From Eucalyptus grandis (Eukaryota; Streptophyta; Magnoliopsida; Myrtales; Myrtaceae), in the NCBI RefSeq assembly GCF_016545825.1, contig NC_052615.1, positions 31,803,088 through 31,867,087 of the forward strand: a stretch of DNA of 64,000 bases, read 5' to 3'. The position numbers were made by a program, and so were the translations under genes. The notes under the pieces are model-generated. The model searched no databases and was not told where the DNA came from. It was given only the letters and a program-made list of their open reading frames with translations. How positions within the stretch are numbered: position 1 is the first letter of the stretch; each line of letters begins with the position of its first letter. Below are positions 36,105 to 46,757 of this stretch, one piece after another.

Positions 36105-37493
36105 GCCGATGATGCAGAGCGCTTTGGTACAAGTATCTTTCGGCACATTAGACTAGCAGTTAAAGTTGGCTTTGGCGTCTACCTCTGTACAGTACGTATA
36201 ATCAGTGCGTCAATCTCTGATGCTGAGGAGGTTCATTTTCCAGATGGTTTTGGTCACAGGCACTCAAAATAGTACTTGATGGCTATGTTTACTTTAGTTT
36301 TTACTTATGTTCCATGTATGCAACAGGGATGTTCTGATAAATAAGAAACGTTCTTCGACTACAGAATTTGTCGGAGGGATGTTTGAAGTTGTGATGCAAC
36401 TAGTTTTTCTCGTTTTTATAATGTTCGATTAATTTTGATTGCGCGTATCTCCTGATCATTGTTCTTTACATGGAATGTACATTTTCTGTGCTTAAATGTT
36501 GTGATGTTTCCCAAAGACATCCCACGCATCTAATGTTTGTAATGATGAAGACTCATATTGGATGTCTTGATGAACTGACCTAAATCTCTTGCGTCCGACA
36601 ACTCTGGCTCACGTCCCGTTTCTTTCTGGTTCATGAAACTATTTTCTGAGCGTGAACTTAGTATTTGGGAGGTGGAACAGAGGCTGTCTCTTCCAAGATA
36701 CTGATTACTTGCCCCGCTGTTGATCTAATATTGAGGTCAAGTGCCATGTACCTCGCCAAATGGGGATCACATCCTCTGAGATTGTAGGCTATGTCAGAAA
36801 GAGTCGAGAGTTTATTGCGGTTCACAGTGCAAAGGTTTTTTAGTTTCGTCTCTCTTTTACTTTGTAGTGATGGCTGATGATAGCAATGAGGTTCCGCATG
36901 ATGAAAGCCACCGCATGAACAAGACTATTATTGTACTTCAGCAAAACATACCGAAGCAGAAATTCCAGGAGTTGTCATGTGTGGAATCTCTGCTACTACA
37001 CATGACAGTCTTCCTACCCATTGTTTACTGTTCTTGACATTAGACAATGCCGCCTTATTGCATACTCCAGGGATTCTTTGGATGTTAATGTTCATTCAAT
37101 GGATTGGGTCTATAAATGATTACCTTATTGTATTCTGAAAAATCAAAATGAGGAGAAACATGAAATTCATGAGAGCCACTATAAGGACTTAATGGGAAAA
37201 AATAACTATGGGGGGAGAGGGAGGAGAAACATGAATCCTGGATCGAGGCAAAGTATTCACCTTCTTAACTTGTATGAATTTATTGGAAAAGAGCATTTGA
37301 TTCAGGCAAAAAGCAACATAATAAAGTACAGAACCTCCTCTCAGCACCACTTGATTATCGTTCCGCTGTAGCTCAATACTACTACAAAACACGAATGTCA
37401 CAGCCAAAATCGCAGAGCAAGACTTGCAAATCATGCTCAGCGGCTATGAATGATGAAAGACATACATATGTAGTACCATAACTCACACCCACA
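36105..37493. other. Centre of the Pack-MULE, convergence zone
   Basis: No coding fragment recognised. It probably holds the 3' UTR sequence of the phosphoglucomutase-like piece (left) and of the PGDH piece (right), which point toward each other here. An ATG-led frame at about 36870-37010 is unrecognised. Confidence 0.5.
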
Positions 37494-39705
37494 TTACAAC
37501 TTGAGGAAAACGAACTCCTCAATTGCAGAGATGTCCCCGATCCTCTTCAGAGTCTCCTTGCTGGGCTGGTCATCAACTCCAATTGCCATCACGGCTTGCT
37601 TTCGCAGTGCAATCCTACCAACGCTCATGAAACTGACATTGACATTCTCTTCTCCCAAAATGGTTCCTACTGTGCCAATCATACCTGGCTGATCAACTTG
37701 CCTGCACAATATGATGCTTCCCTCCAAGCTCACATCCACTTCGAAAGATCCCACCTTTGTGAGATGTGGGATCCCATCCTTCACCCGCCCCTCAACCGTG
37801 ATCTCCCAGAATCTGAAATGGCGCTGGCAAATCTTGATTCCACATTTGCAATCTGAACCTGGACATACTCAAGAGGACTCTCTGGTGAACCATCTAAGAT
37901 GACCCGCTCCTCTGTTATTCTTAGTCCTCTCTGCTAAGCAGTAAAATCTGCATTGACCAAGTTCACAAAGACATCGAATATGGGTTCAATTATACCCTTA
38001 GTAATCATAGCACGGAGTAGTCTAGTGTCGAGATCATCAGGTGCTCTTGCAGAAGCATATGTCACTTTTATGGTTTTTACACCACTCCCACCCCCAACTA
38101 ATTGAACGGCCAATCTCCCAAGCTTCTCAGCAAGTACAACAAATGGTTTCAGCTCTGTAAGAACCTGCAGCCAAAAAGGAAATGTATAAAGAACTCAACA
38201 TTTATGTTACTCAAGCATATCTTGAGCCAAGTTCTGCCTTCTGGATCTTAAAAAAAGCACCCTCAGCCATCAAAATCGTCATTACAGTCATCCAGAGTTA
38301 CTTGTCTATCACACCACATTATTGACCCACTTCCTAAAGGAATCGACCAAGGGGAAGCATCTCTTACAGTCTTCAAAAGCTCACTTCCTCTGCTCATCTT
38401 GTACTGAGAGGAAGCTGGATTTGGGCCAAAGCCAAACATCAACGAAATTAAACAATTGTATACATATCGGATGATTCCAATCAACCACCTCAGTAAAAAA
38501 TGTTTGCCAGAAAAGATCAAACTTCTACTGAGCACTGACAATCATTCTCCTCCACGGTACATATCAAACAATTGGGCCAGCATATTTTACGGTCCTCAAA
38601 ATCTCACTTCCTCTATTCATCTCATACAAAGAGGAAGCTGGATTTGGGCCAAAGCCAAACATCAATGAAATTAAACAATTGTACACATATCAGAAAATTG
38701 CAATTGATCGCCTCAGAACAAATCTTTGCCAAAAAAAAGATCAAACTTCTAGAGAGCACCCATACTCATTCTCCTCCAAATCACACATCAAGCAAGTTCC
38801 ATCACAACAATTATGCATCAGAGCCCAAGCCATGATGAGATATGTCAAATACTGAGAGCACATATATTGAAGATTGAGAGGAAACAGATTGGAGGATAAA
38901 AAGTTAGAAATAGACCAAGAGATGCCAAACAGCCAAGTTGTAGAAAAAGTTCTTGATACCTCAGCAGGAACCATCGGCGCATTGACAGCAGTAGCAGCCA
39001 ACTCTCCTTTTAGAGCTCCAATGACAGCTTCAGCAATTTCAATAGCCACTCCTTCCTGGCATGTCAAGTGACCGTTTTATATGCTTTCTAATAATATAGA
39101 GAAAGTTAAAGTTGGGTAAACTGTAACTGTTCACAAACCTGAGCTTCTGTGGTACTGGCTCCAAGGTGTGGGGTCACCGTGACCCTCTCGTGTCGTACCA
39201 ACTTGCTGTCCTTCGCTGGTGGCTCCTCTGTGAAGACATCAAGTGCCGCCTGCAACAAGGCTAGTATGTGCTTCACCTCCCAAGGCAACAAGAAGGAAAC
39301 TCAACATTTCAGATATGAGATAGCAATACCTGAGCAACAGTTCCAGCATCCAATGCCCTCACAAGAGCTTCTTCATCAATCACTCCTCCACGAGCAACAT
39401 TGACAATTCGAACTCCTTTCTTCATCTTTGCAAAAGTCTCATCATTGAGAACCTTTGATGTAGCAGGTGTCAGGGGCATGTGTAATGAAATGAAATCTGC
39501 AGTTGCTATGGCTTCATCAAAGCCCACAAGTTCCACCCCACCGCGCGTGCTCGATCTGCGGGGGCATAAGGGTCATGTGCAATCACATGCATACCAAGAC
39601 CTTTGGCACGACGTGCGACTTCTGATCCAACCTTTCCAAAACCCATAATGGCAAGCGTTTTCCCAACAAGGGACACACCCACATATTTGTTTCTTTGCCA
39701 CTTTC
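37494..39705 (-). pseudogene. Captured D-3-phosphoglycerate dehydrogenase fragment
   Basis: In plants this enzyme starts the phosphorylated serine pathway in plastids. Visible minus-strand exons: 39330-39705, with the NAD-binding motif GFGKVGSEVARRAKG and RIVNVARGGVIDEEAL; 39139-39249, with TPHLGAS; 38960-39055; and 38164 down to the stop at 37494-37496, with the C-terminal ACT regulatory domain (IILCRQVDQPGMIGTVG). The first part of the enzyme is missing. Lesions include a one-base loss near 39540, an in-frame TAG at 37934-37936 where the family has lysine, and a one-base loss near 37805. Intron 38056-free sequence between exons is retained, with a tandem duplication at 38356-38779. Sense to the right TIR. 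Confidence 0.88.
38356..38779. repeat. Tandem duplication in the captured PGDH intron
   Basis: Two units of about 200 bases (38356-38555 and 38579-38779), offset by about 223 bases. They share GGATTTGGGCCAAAGCC and AAGATCAAACTTCTA with moderate divergence. The lower divergence in some blocks suggests duplication after or shortly before capture. Confidence 0.75.
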
Positions 39706-40017
39706 CTGCATCAAGCAAAACAACCATATGTCAAAGACCAACATCGGTATAGCCTTAAGAAAATGTTGGCAACTCATTTTGTCCCCTATAAAACTTAAGC
39801 ATTGACATAACTAAGGAGGCAAAATCCAAAAACCCGTGCATCTCCTACCAATAGTAGCATGACAAGCTGCTTTAGCTCTTGTTTACTGATTGCACAACTC
39901 AATTATTCTTCTAGTTTTGCTTTATGGTATGATGTTGAGCAAACATGCATAGTGGTTGAAATTGCTATTCATATTGATCGTGCAGTGCCAAAGGTCAATT
40001 CCTTATCTCTAAAGACT

Positions 40018-40473
40018 TGAAGGCAACCCCTTGCTTGCAGCGGCCAATTCCATCAGCTCCAGCTGTTCATCCTCCATAAGCTCCATGGATTCCTCGGCAA
40101 TTCTGCGAGCAGTGGCCTTCTCCACTGCAGCTTTTCGTCTCTCTTCTTCTTTTTCTTGACGAAGCTCTTCTTTTGTCTCTTTTTCTCCGCCTTCCAAACA
40201 AAAAAACCAGAGAAGTTGGTAAAGAAAAGAGAAAAGAAGAGATGCTACTTAACCAATCAAATAAAGCAAAAGAAACTAACTAGTGAAAATGCAATATCAA
40301 GCTCAAATACTTACCTTAGATTCTTTCTGCAAATACTACTCCTGTCGCTCTGATTCTCGCCTTTGCTCACGTAGCAATCTCTCCTCTCTCTGCTGTTCAC
40401 GCATCAACCTTTCTTCTTCCTTCCTTATTTCATGATCAAATCTTTCCATCTCTTTCCTCATTCGTTCCTCAGA
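40018..40473 (-). pseudogene. Captured RLT-type homeobox-DDT gene fragment
   Basis: Two exons, 40315-40473 and 40018-40190. They encode a highly charged helix (ERMRKEMERFDHEIRKEEE, then RRKAAVEKATARRIAEES) followed by ELMEDEQLELMELAA. This matches the linker between homeodomain and DDT domain of plant RLT1/RLT2 proteins, partners of ISWI chromatin remodellers. Neither the homeodomain nor the DDT domain is included. A TAG near 40336 and a one-base shift near 40165 break the frame. Sense to the right TIR. Confidence 0.7.
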
Positions 40474-41460
40474 CTGCAATAGAAAAATACAGGATATCAG
40501 TACATACCAAAGTTTTCTCCACAAAGCTCACATATCCTTAACACTCAGCACAACTCTTCAAAAGGAAAAGGAGGAAAAGTGAGGGACAGGGAAAGAAAAT
40601 CAGTCAATGTCCAAAGTTTTCTCTCGATCTTCTTCACATTAACAGGTTTCAGTATCCTCTGTTTTCTGCACCCACTCTCATTCCATCCACTTTCCTTCAT
40701 TTCGCAAACAAAGACTAAAGAGAGAATCGAGCCAAAAGGAAACTCCTTTTGTCCCTTGTCACACTTTCATTGAGAACTCATGACGATCGGCGACCCAATG
40801 TGAAGGAAGATGGAAAGTATGATGACGAAAACAATGCCGAATACCTCCAATAAAACTCCAACATTCATGCAGAGAATATCCACTTAGGTTTAGTGCGATG
40901 GTTAATCTTTCTTTGTTTAATATCAGTTCTAAATGTGACCTTGTAAGCAAAGAAGGTTGTTATCTTTAAACGAAATCAATGTCATGAGTTCCCACCCATT
41001 GTAAAACAAGGAAGTAGGTACATCGACTGAGCTCTAGTCAGTATGACAGTTGTCCTCCACGAATCAATCGAACAAGAATGCACACTAAACCACAGCGCCA
41101 ATGAATCGCCAAGTCACACAGATTTGATAATGCAGGCTACCTTTCCTAATACATAACATGAGGAGGCAATTATATTGTTGATGCAGGGAATGACCTCTTA
41201 GTAAGACCAAGAAAAGGCTGCAGCGAATGAACGATAGAAAATGCTGGATCAGCGGAGATTGACTAATCAATGTGTGATATTCACTAATCGACCATATATA
41301 ATAGAAAACTTCCCAGGGCAAAACTCTGTCAACATCCACGGCCATGTACCGTTCCAAGTGATTCACAAAACACACACCTCTCTCATTCTTCCTTCTTATA
41401 GCCAGCACGGAAGTAGACTCCATGCTATTTATTTGATACATGTACAAGCACGAATGTCAG

Positions 41461-41649
41461 CTAAAAGGTTACCTTTATACCCAGTAGTGCCATTAACTGA
41501 AAAATGAACTCTGGGTGACCAGGCCAAGCCGCTCCTGTGACCAAGTTTCCATCGGTGAAGCAGCGATTGATTGGATCAGGTTCTAACCATGTGGCACCGG
41601 CTAGTACCACGTCGAGCTTCACAACAGGATATGCTGTACATTTCTTCCC
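41461..41649 (-). pseudogene. Captured DJ-1 homolog D fragment (last exon)
   Basis: A single terminal exon begins after a TTGCAG acceptor. It reads KKCTAYPVVKLDVVLAGATW, DPINRCFTDGNLVTGAAWPG and HPEFIFQLMALLGIKV before a stop. This is the C-terminal end of the second DJ-1/PfpI domain of plant DJ1D (glyoxalase III-type) proteins. The exon is open. Only about 62 of some 390 family residues are present. Sense to the right TIR. Confidence 0.8.
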
Positions 41650-42917
41650 CTGCAACAATTCACGATGAATACACCGGTTATACCCTGATGATCTCAAGAT
41701 ACAATAACACAGAATGCCATTCAACTTCAGAAAATTTTCATGTCAAATACAGGAAGACAATACCTGTGTATCAGTGGATGCGTTATCTAGGAAGCAAATT
41801 TTCTCAAATTCAGACTTAACAAAACTAGGATGACCAAGAGAAGTGGCAAGCAGCGCCCAGGCTTCCATAGCACTTTCTGCACTAGAGAAAAGAGTTTTCA
41901 TCTCCTCCGACTTCTTTTCATCCAATGATGATACGTCTGATGAGACTGCAAGATTCTCACTCTTAGAATACACAGAATCATCACTTTTCATTTTATTATC
42001 ATTCTTTTCCATAGAACGCGCTTCCTTATTTAGCCGAGAAACTGCCGCAGTCAAAACCATCAATGCCCCCAAAACAGAATCAGTTTGCTGCAACAAATCT
42101 TGTGTCACTTTTTTTATATCCGGAATTGAAGACTGAATTGCACTTCTTAGAAGTGGCCCGCTCTCTGCGGAATCATCAATATCTTGTCTACTCGGCGTTG
42201 CAAGCCCAGATTCAACGTAAGCTTTTTCTGCAACTTTCCGGGATTGTATGCCAATCTTATTTAGTACATCAAAACCATCCCATTTTACATTCTCAGGGAC
42301 AGGAAGACCAAGTTTCTGTACAACCTTCTGATTGATAACATCTGCAAAGTTCTTCCAGAAATGTTTGTCAAACTGTATGGATTCACCAACTAGCATTTTT
42401 TCTCCATTAGCATTCTCAAATCCAGTTGAATCAGGGGAAGACTCAACAACAATGTTCTCTTCATTCAGTCTCTGGTCATTCAGCAATGGCATTGACCGAT
42501 TCCCCTTCTGCTACATATTTACCACTATTTAAAAGCTTATCCTTCCAAGGATATGTCTCATTAAAGGATTTCAACTGCCCAAAAGCATATTCAACAAACT
42601 GCCGAGCCAGCACACTATCAGACCCAACAATTGATTTCAAAGTAGACTCAAACCCATTTTGCCTGAGGAACTCTGAAACAAATGGGAGCTTCCACCACTT
42701 CTTTCCCTCATCAATTTCATCAAAACTTTTATATCTAACCTGAAACAGCATCACCAGTGAGCTTGCTCATTTTTCCGGCATAACACGCAGAAGGACGATA
42801 ACTGGTATCTTAGTAAAGCATGGAAAGAAATCCACAATAATGAAACCAAGGTTAGAATTCTCATAAATGGAATTCAGATACTCATCACCAATTTTGCCTG
42901 GTTCAGATAGGATTCTC

Positions 42918-43668
42918 TGTTGTGATGATGGGCGACGATCGAACAAAATATAGACGGAAGAAAAAAATAAATCGGACACCGGATTTACGTGGTTCGATCG
43001 TAAAGACCTACGTCCACGGGGAGAGCGGCGGCGAATTTCACTATAGATCAAGCGATACAGGAGATTACACACTCAAGTCACTCAAACACTCTCTCGGTGT
43101 TTCCCAAACCCCAATTTAACCCCAAACCCAAGTCACGACACAAAATTATCACACAAGCTCAAAAACAAACGCTGAAAAAGAACTCCTTCTCTTGATCGCG
43201 CTTCAGCTTGAAGATATGCAGCTCCTTCTTTTCTCTCGTACGGGTGCAATAGCAACACCCCGAAAAGAAGACCTTTTCGTAGCTTCCTTGGATGACTTCT
43301 ACGTAGGGTTTTGGTCGGCAATTTTTCAAAAGCCCTCCAGAAGAAAATCTGCATAATATTTACTTTTATACATGGGTGTGCAGGACGTGCCAAAGAAGGA
43401 AATCGTGCGCCCAAGCTTGGGCCCACCTACGCTCCGCTCCGTGCTTCGCTGAACGTGTGTGTGTGCCCAGAGTCAACACTTTGACTCTGGGCCCACCCAT
43501 TCATTCACATGCAGACGGAATCCACGAGTAAATTCGTTTCTCATACCCACGGCCGGATTCCTTTTTTTTTTTTTTTTTTTTCAACTTTATTTCCTCTTCA
43601 GTAATTCCTTCGCAAGTCCACCAAATTTTGCGTTTTAGCAAACGCTCAAACTCGAGTCATATTTAACA
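42918..43668 (-). repeat. 3' LTR of RT-less copia element
   Basis: 751 bases, paired with 46006-46757. Plus-strand ends are TGTTGTGATG and TTTAACA. It contains a long homopolymer T run at about 43561-43580. Confidence 0.93.
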
Positions 43669-45964
43669 ATCTCCACCTTGGCTCGATGTTTGAGCCAAAT
43701 TACAATCGCTTCGTAAAAATTCAAATTCTGCTGCTACTTTCCCATAGCCCCCGATGGGCTCAACCGCCACGATATTATCCAAGTTCAAGCATCGCTGAAC
43801 TTCGCCATAACCGAGGATCTCATCGAATACCAACTCCACATGCACCTTTAATCGCTCCGCAAGGATTTTCGACGTAACCTCCCTAACTGCGGATAAAGCA
43901 AAACCATTATTGCATCCATATCTATCAGGAGATCGAACACGTACCTTGTTAATTTCAGCAGTTACAGCAACCGTTGGCTCTATAAGCTCCACCTCGCTAT
44001 AAGCACCATCCGTGTCGATTACTTTGCTAGTACCTGTACTCGCTACCTCAGGAGTTTCTGGTTGCAACTCCACCTCAAGCTGAACACCATTCAGATCCGT
44101 ATTAATATTGCTATAATCACTCCTAGCTAGAAGTACTTGAGACTCATCAAGGGTAACTTCTCTGCTGTTAACAGGTGAATTTATATCTGGGCACCACAAC
44201 TATCGCCCCACTCACCTTGTGCATAGCCATGGAATATGCACCTTGCCCTCCCATCAAGCTTACCATCACTCACTCGAAAATAACATGGGCAACCAAACAT
44301 TCCAAGAATAGAATAATCAGCAACGTTACCTGACCACACTTCTTTAGGAGTCCGCCATTTAATAGCAGTTGATGGGGATCTATTCACTGGGTAGCTTACA
44401 TGTACTTAGCACATCGCTAGGATTCTCCTAGCAATACCAAAGACTAGAGAAAATTTTTCGGGCCATCTCTAGTAATGTTCTGCTCATCAATTCTGCAAAT
44501 TGTTGTGATTTACTAGCACTAGTGCGGTGTTTCACTATGCTATCTTTCATGCAGAATTTATTTGTTAGCTCTGAGCAAAACTCCATGCTATTGTCAGTCC
44601 GCACATGCTTGATCGACTTACCGGTCTCCGTCTCGATCAAAGCTCTTGATTGCGAGATCCTGACATCAGCATTAAACTTGTGCCTTGGCACAAACACCCA
44701 GGTCTTCCTCGAGCAGTCAATAGACTCTCGAACAGATGCATCCGACGTCTTCGCAGCGAAATTTATCACTGTCTCACCTTAAAGTTTATACAGGCCATCG
44801 TGCTTGATTCCTTTCATTATCACCAGGGCACCTCGAACAATCTTCAGAACTCCACCTTTTGAAGAATACCTGCAACCAGCTGAATCTAGGGCACCCAAGG
44901 AAATTAAGTTCTTTTCCAATTCTGAACATGCCTCACTCCAGGTCAATGTCCTCACGATACCATCATGCATTCTGATTTTAATATCACCAACACCCACAAC
45001 ATCGCACTCAGCGTTGTTCCCTAACTGAACTTTACCATTACCCGTGCACTGATAAGTGATAAACCAATTTCTATTTGGTGTGACATGAAAAGAACAACCA
45101 GAATCCATAATCCATCCATCAAACAATGAATAATCAGTGACAGACAAGACATAATCAGCATTATCCGCTACAGCTGCAACATTATCTCGTAGAATCAACC
45201 ATAATTCCCTTACCCTTCTCATTCTTCAGCTTAAGGCAATCCCTTCTAAGATGCCCCCTCTTGCCACAGCTCCAACAGACAACATTAGCAGTCCTAGATT
45301 GACTACGTCTGTTCATATTAGTACTACCATTACCCACACGTATTACAGCTCTTCCTCTATTTTCACCTACTAGAGCAGTAGATGCAGATTCGCCAGATTC
45401 TCTTCTACGAATGTCCTCACTTAGAATCAAATCTCGAACCCCATCAAACGTCAAACTTGTTGACCCGGAGGAATTACTAACAGCAAAGAGAATCTGGTAG
45501 TATTCCAACTATCGTGCAATGAGGATAATAGAATCAAAGCACATACCTCATCTTCAAAATCAATCTCAACCAACTCAATTGACTAACAATCACATTGAAT
45601 TCATTGATATGATCTGCAACTGACGCACCTTCTTTCATCTTCAAGTTAAATAGACGTCGCATCAAACAGACCTTGTTGATCGCAGAGGGCTTCTCATACA
45701 TATCCGACAGGGCTTGCATCAAATCGCGTGGTCTTCTCCTTCAGATGTTAAATGCGACGTTACGAGCCAACGTCGCCCGAATAACACCCATAGCTCGTCT
45801 ATCCAGCAAATCCCAATCATCTTGCTTCATCGTCGCTGGTTTCTCCCCGGACAAGGGCAAGTGCAGGTTTCATCGATAAAGATAATCTTCAATCTGCATC
45901 TTCCGAAACTAAAATCCTTCCCATCAAATTGCGCGATTCTCACTTTTACTTCTTCTGTCGCCAT
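43669..45964 (-). pseudogene. Gag, protease and integrase remnants of RT-less copia element
   Basis: Reading from the ATG at 45964 (MATEE), Gag pieces include INEFNVIVSQL near 45600 and a zinc knuckle CWSCGKRGHLRRDC near 45240-45290. Protease motif MDSGCSFHVTPN lies near 45100. Integrase pieces lie at 44428-44769 and 44181-44387. A 178-codon frame at 43663-44199 begins like the usual linker after integrase (SREVTLDESQ) but then carries unrecognised sequence up to the polypurine tract. RT and RNase H are absent. Stops and shifts separate the pieces. Confidence 0.8.
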
Positions 45965-46005
45965 CGATTCGCTTCAACTCAGCCAAGCCTGGCTCTGATA
46001 CCACT

Positions 46006-46757
46006 TGTTGCGATGGGGCGAGCGATCGAACAAAATATAGACGGAAGAAGAAAAATAAATCAGACACCAGATTTACGTGGTTCAGTCGTAAAGACCTACG
46101 TCCACGGGGAGAGCAGCAGCGAATTTCACTATAGATCAAGCGATACAAGGAGATTACACACTCAAGTCACTCAAACACTCTCTCGGTGTTTCCCAAACCC
46201 CAATTTAACCCCAAACCCAAGTCACGACACAAAATTATCACACAAGCTCAAAAACAAACGCTGAAAAAGAACTCCTTCTCTTGATCGCGCTTCAGCTTGA
46301 AGATATGCAGCTCCTTCTTTTCTCTCGTACGGGTGCAATAGCAACACCCCGAAAAGAAGACCTTTTCGTAGCTTCCTTGGATGACTTCTACGTAGGATTT
46401 TGGTCGGCAATTTTTCAGAAGCCCTCCAGAAGAAAATCTGCATAATATTTACTTTTATACGTGGGTGTGCAGGACGTGCCAAAGAAGGAAATCGTGCGCC
46501 CAAGCTTGGGCCCACCTACGCTCCGCTCCGTGCTTCGCTGAACGTGTGTGTGCCCAGAGTCAACACTTTGACTCTGGGCCCACCCATGCATTCACATGCA
46601 GACGGAATCCACGAGTAAATTCGTTTCTCATACCCACGGCCGGATTCCTTTTTTTTTTTTTTTTTTTTTTCAACTTTATTTCCTCTTCAGTAATTCCTTC
46701 ACGAGTCCACCAAATTTTGCGTTTTAGCAAACGCTCAAACTCGAGTCATATTTAACA
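46006..46757 (-). repeat. 5' LTR of RT-less copia element
   Basis: 752 bases, near-identical to 42918-43668. Followed on the plus strand by TTCTC and the resumed lipase intron. Confidence 0.93.

Larger units (their letters stand above)
42918..46757 (-). mobile_element. Young copia element lacking reverse transcriptase, inside the Pack-MULE
   Basis: The LTRs at 42918-43668 and 46006-46757 are almost identical, and TTCTC duplications flank them (42913-42917 and 46758-46762). The element reads on the minus strand. The primer-binding site TGGTATCAGAGCC is at about 45991-46003 and a polypurine tract AAGGTGGAGATT (minus) adjoins 43668. The interior of 2.3 kb has Gag, protease and integrase remnants but no RT or RNase H, so it depended on other elements to move. 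Confidence 0.93.
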
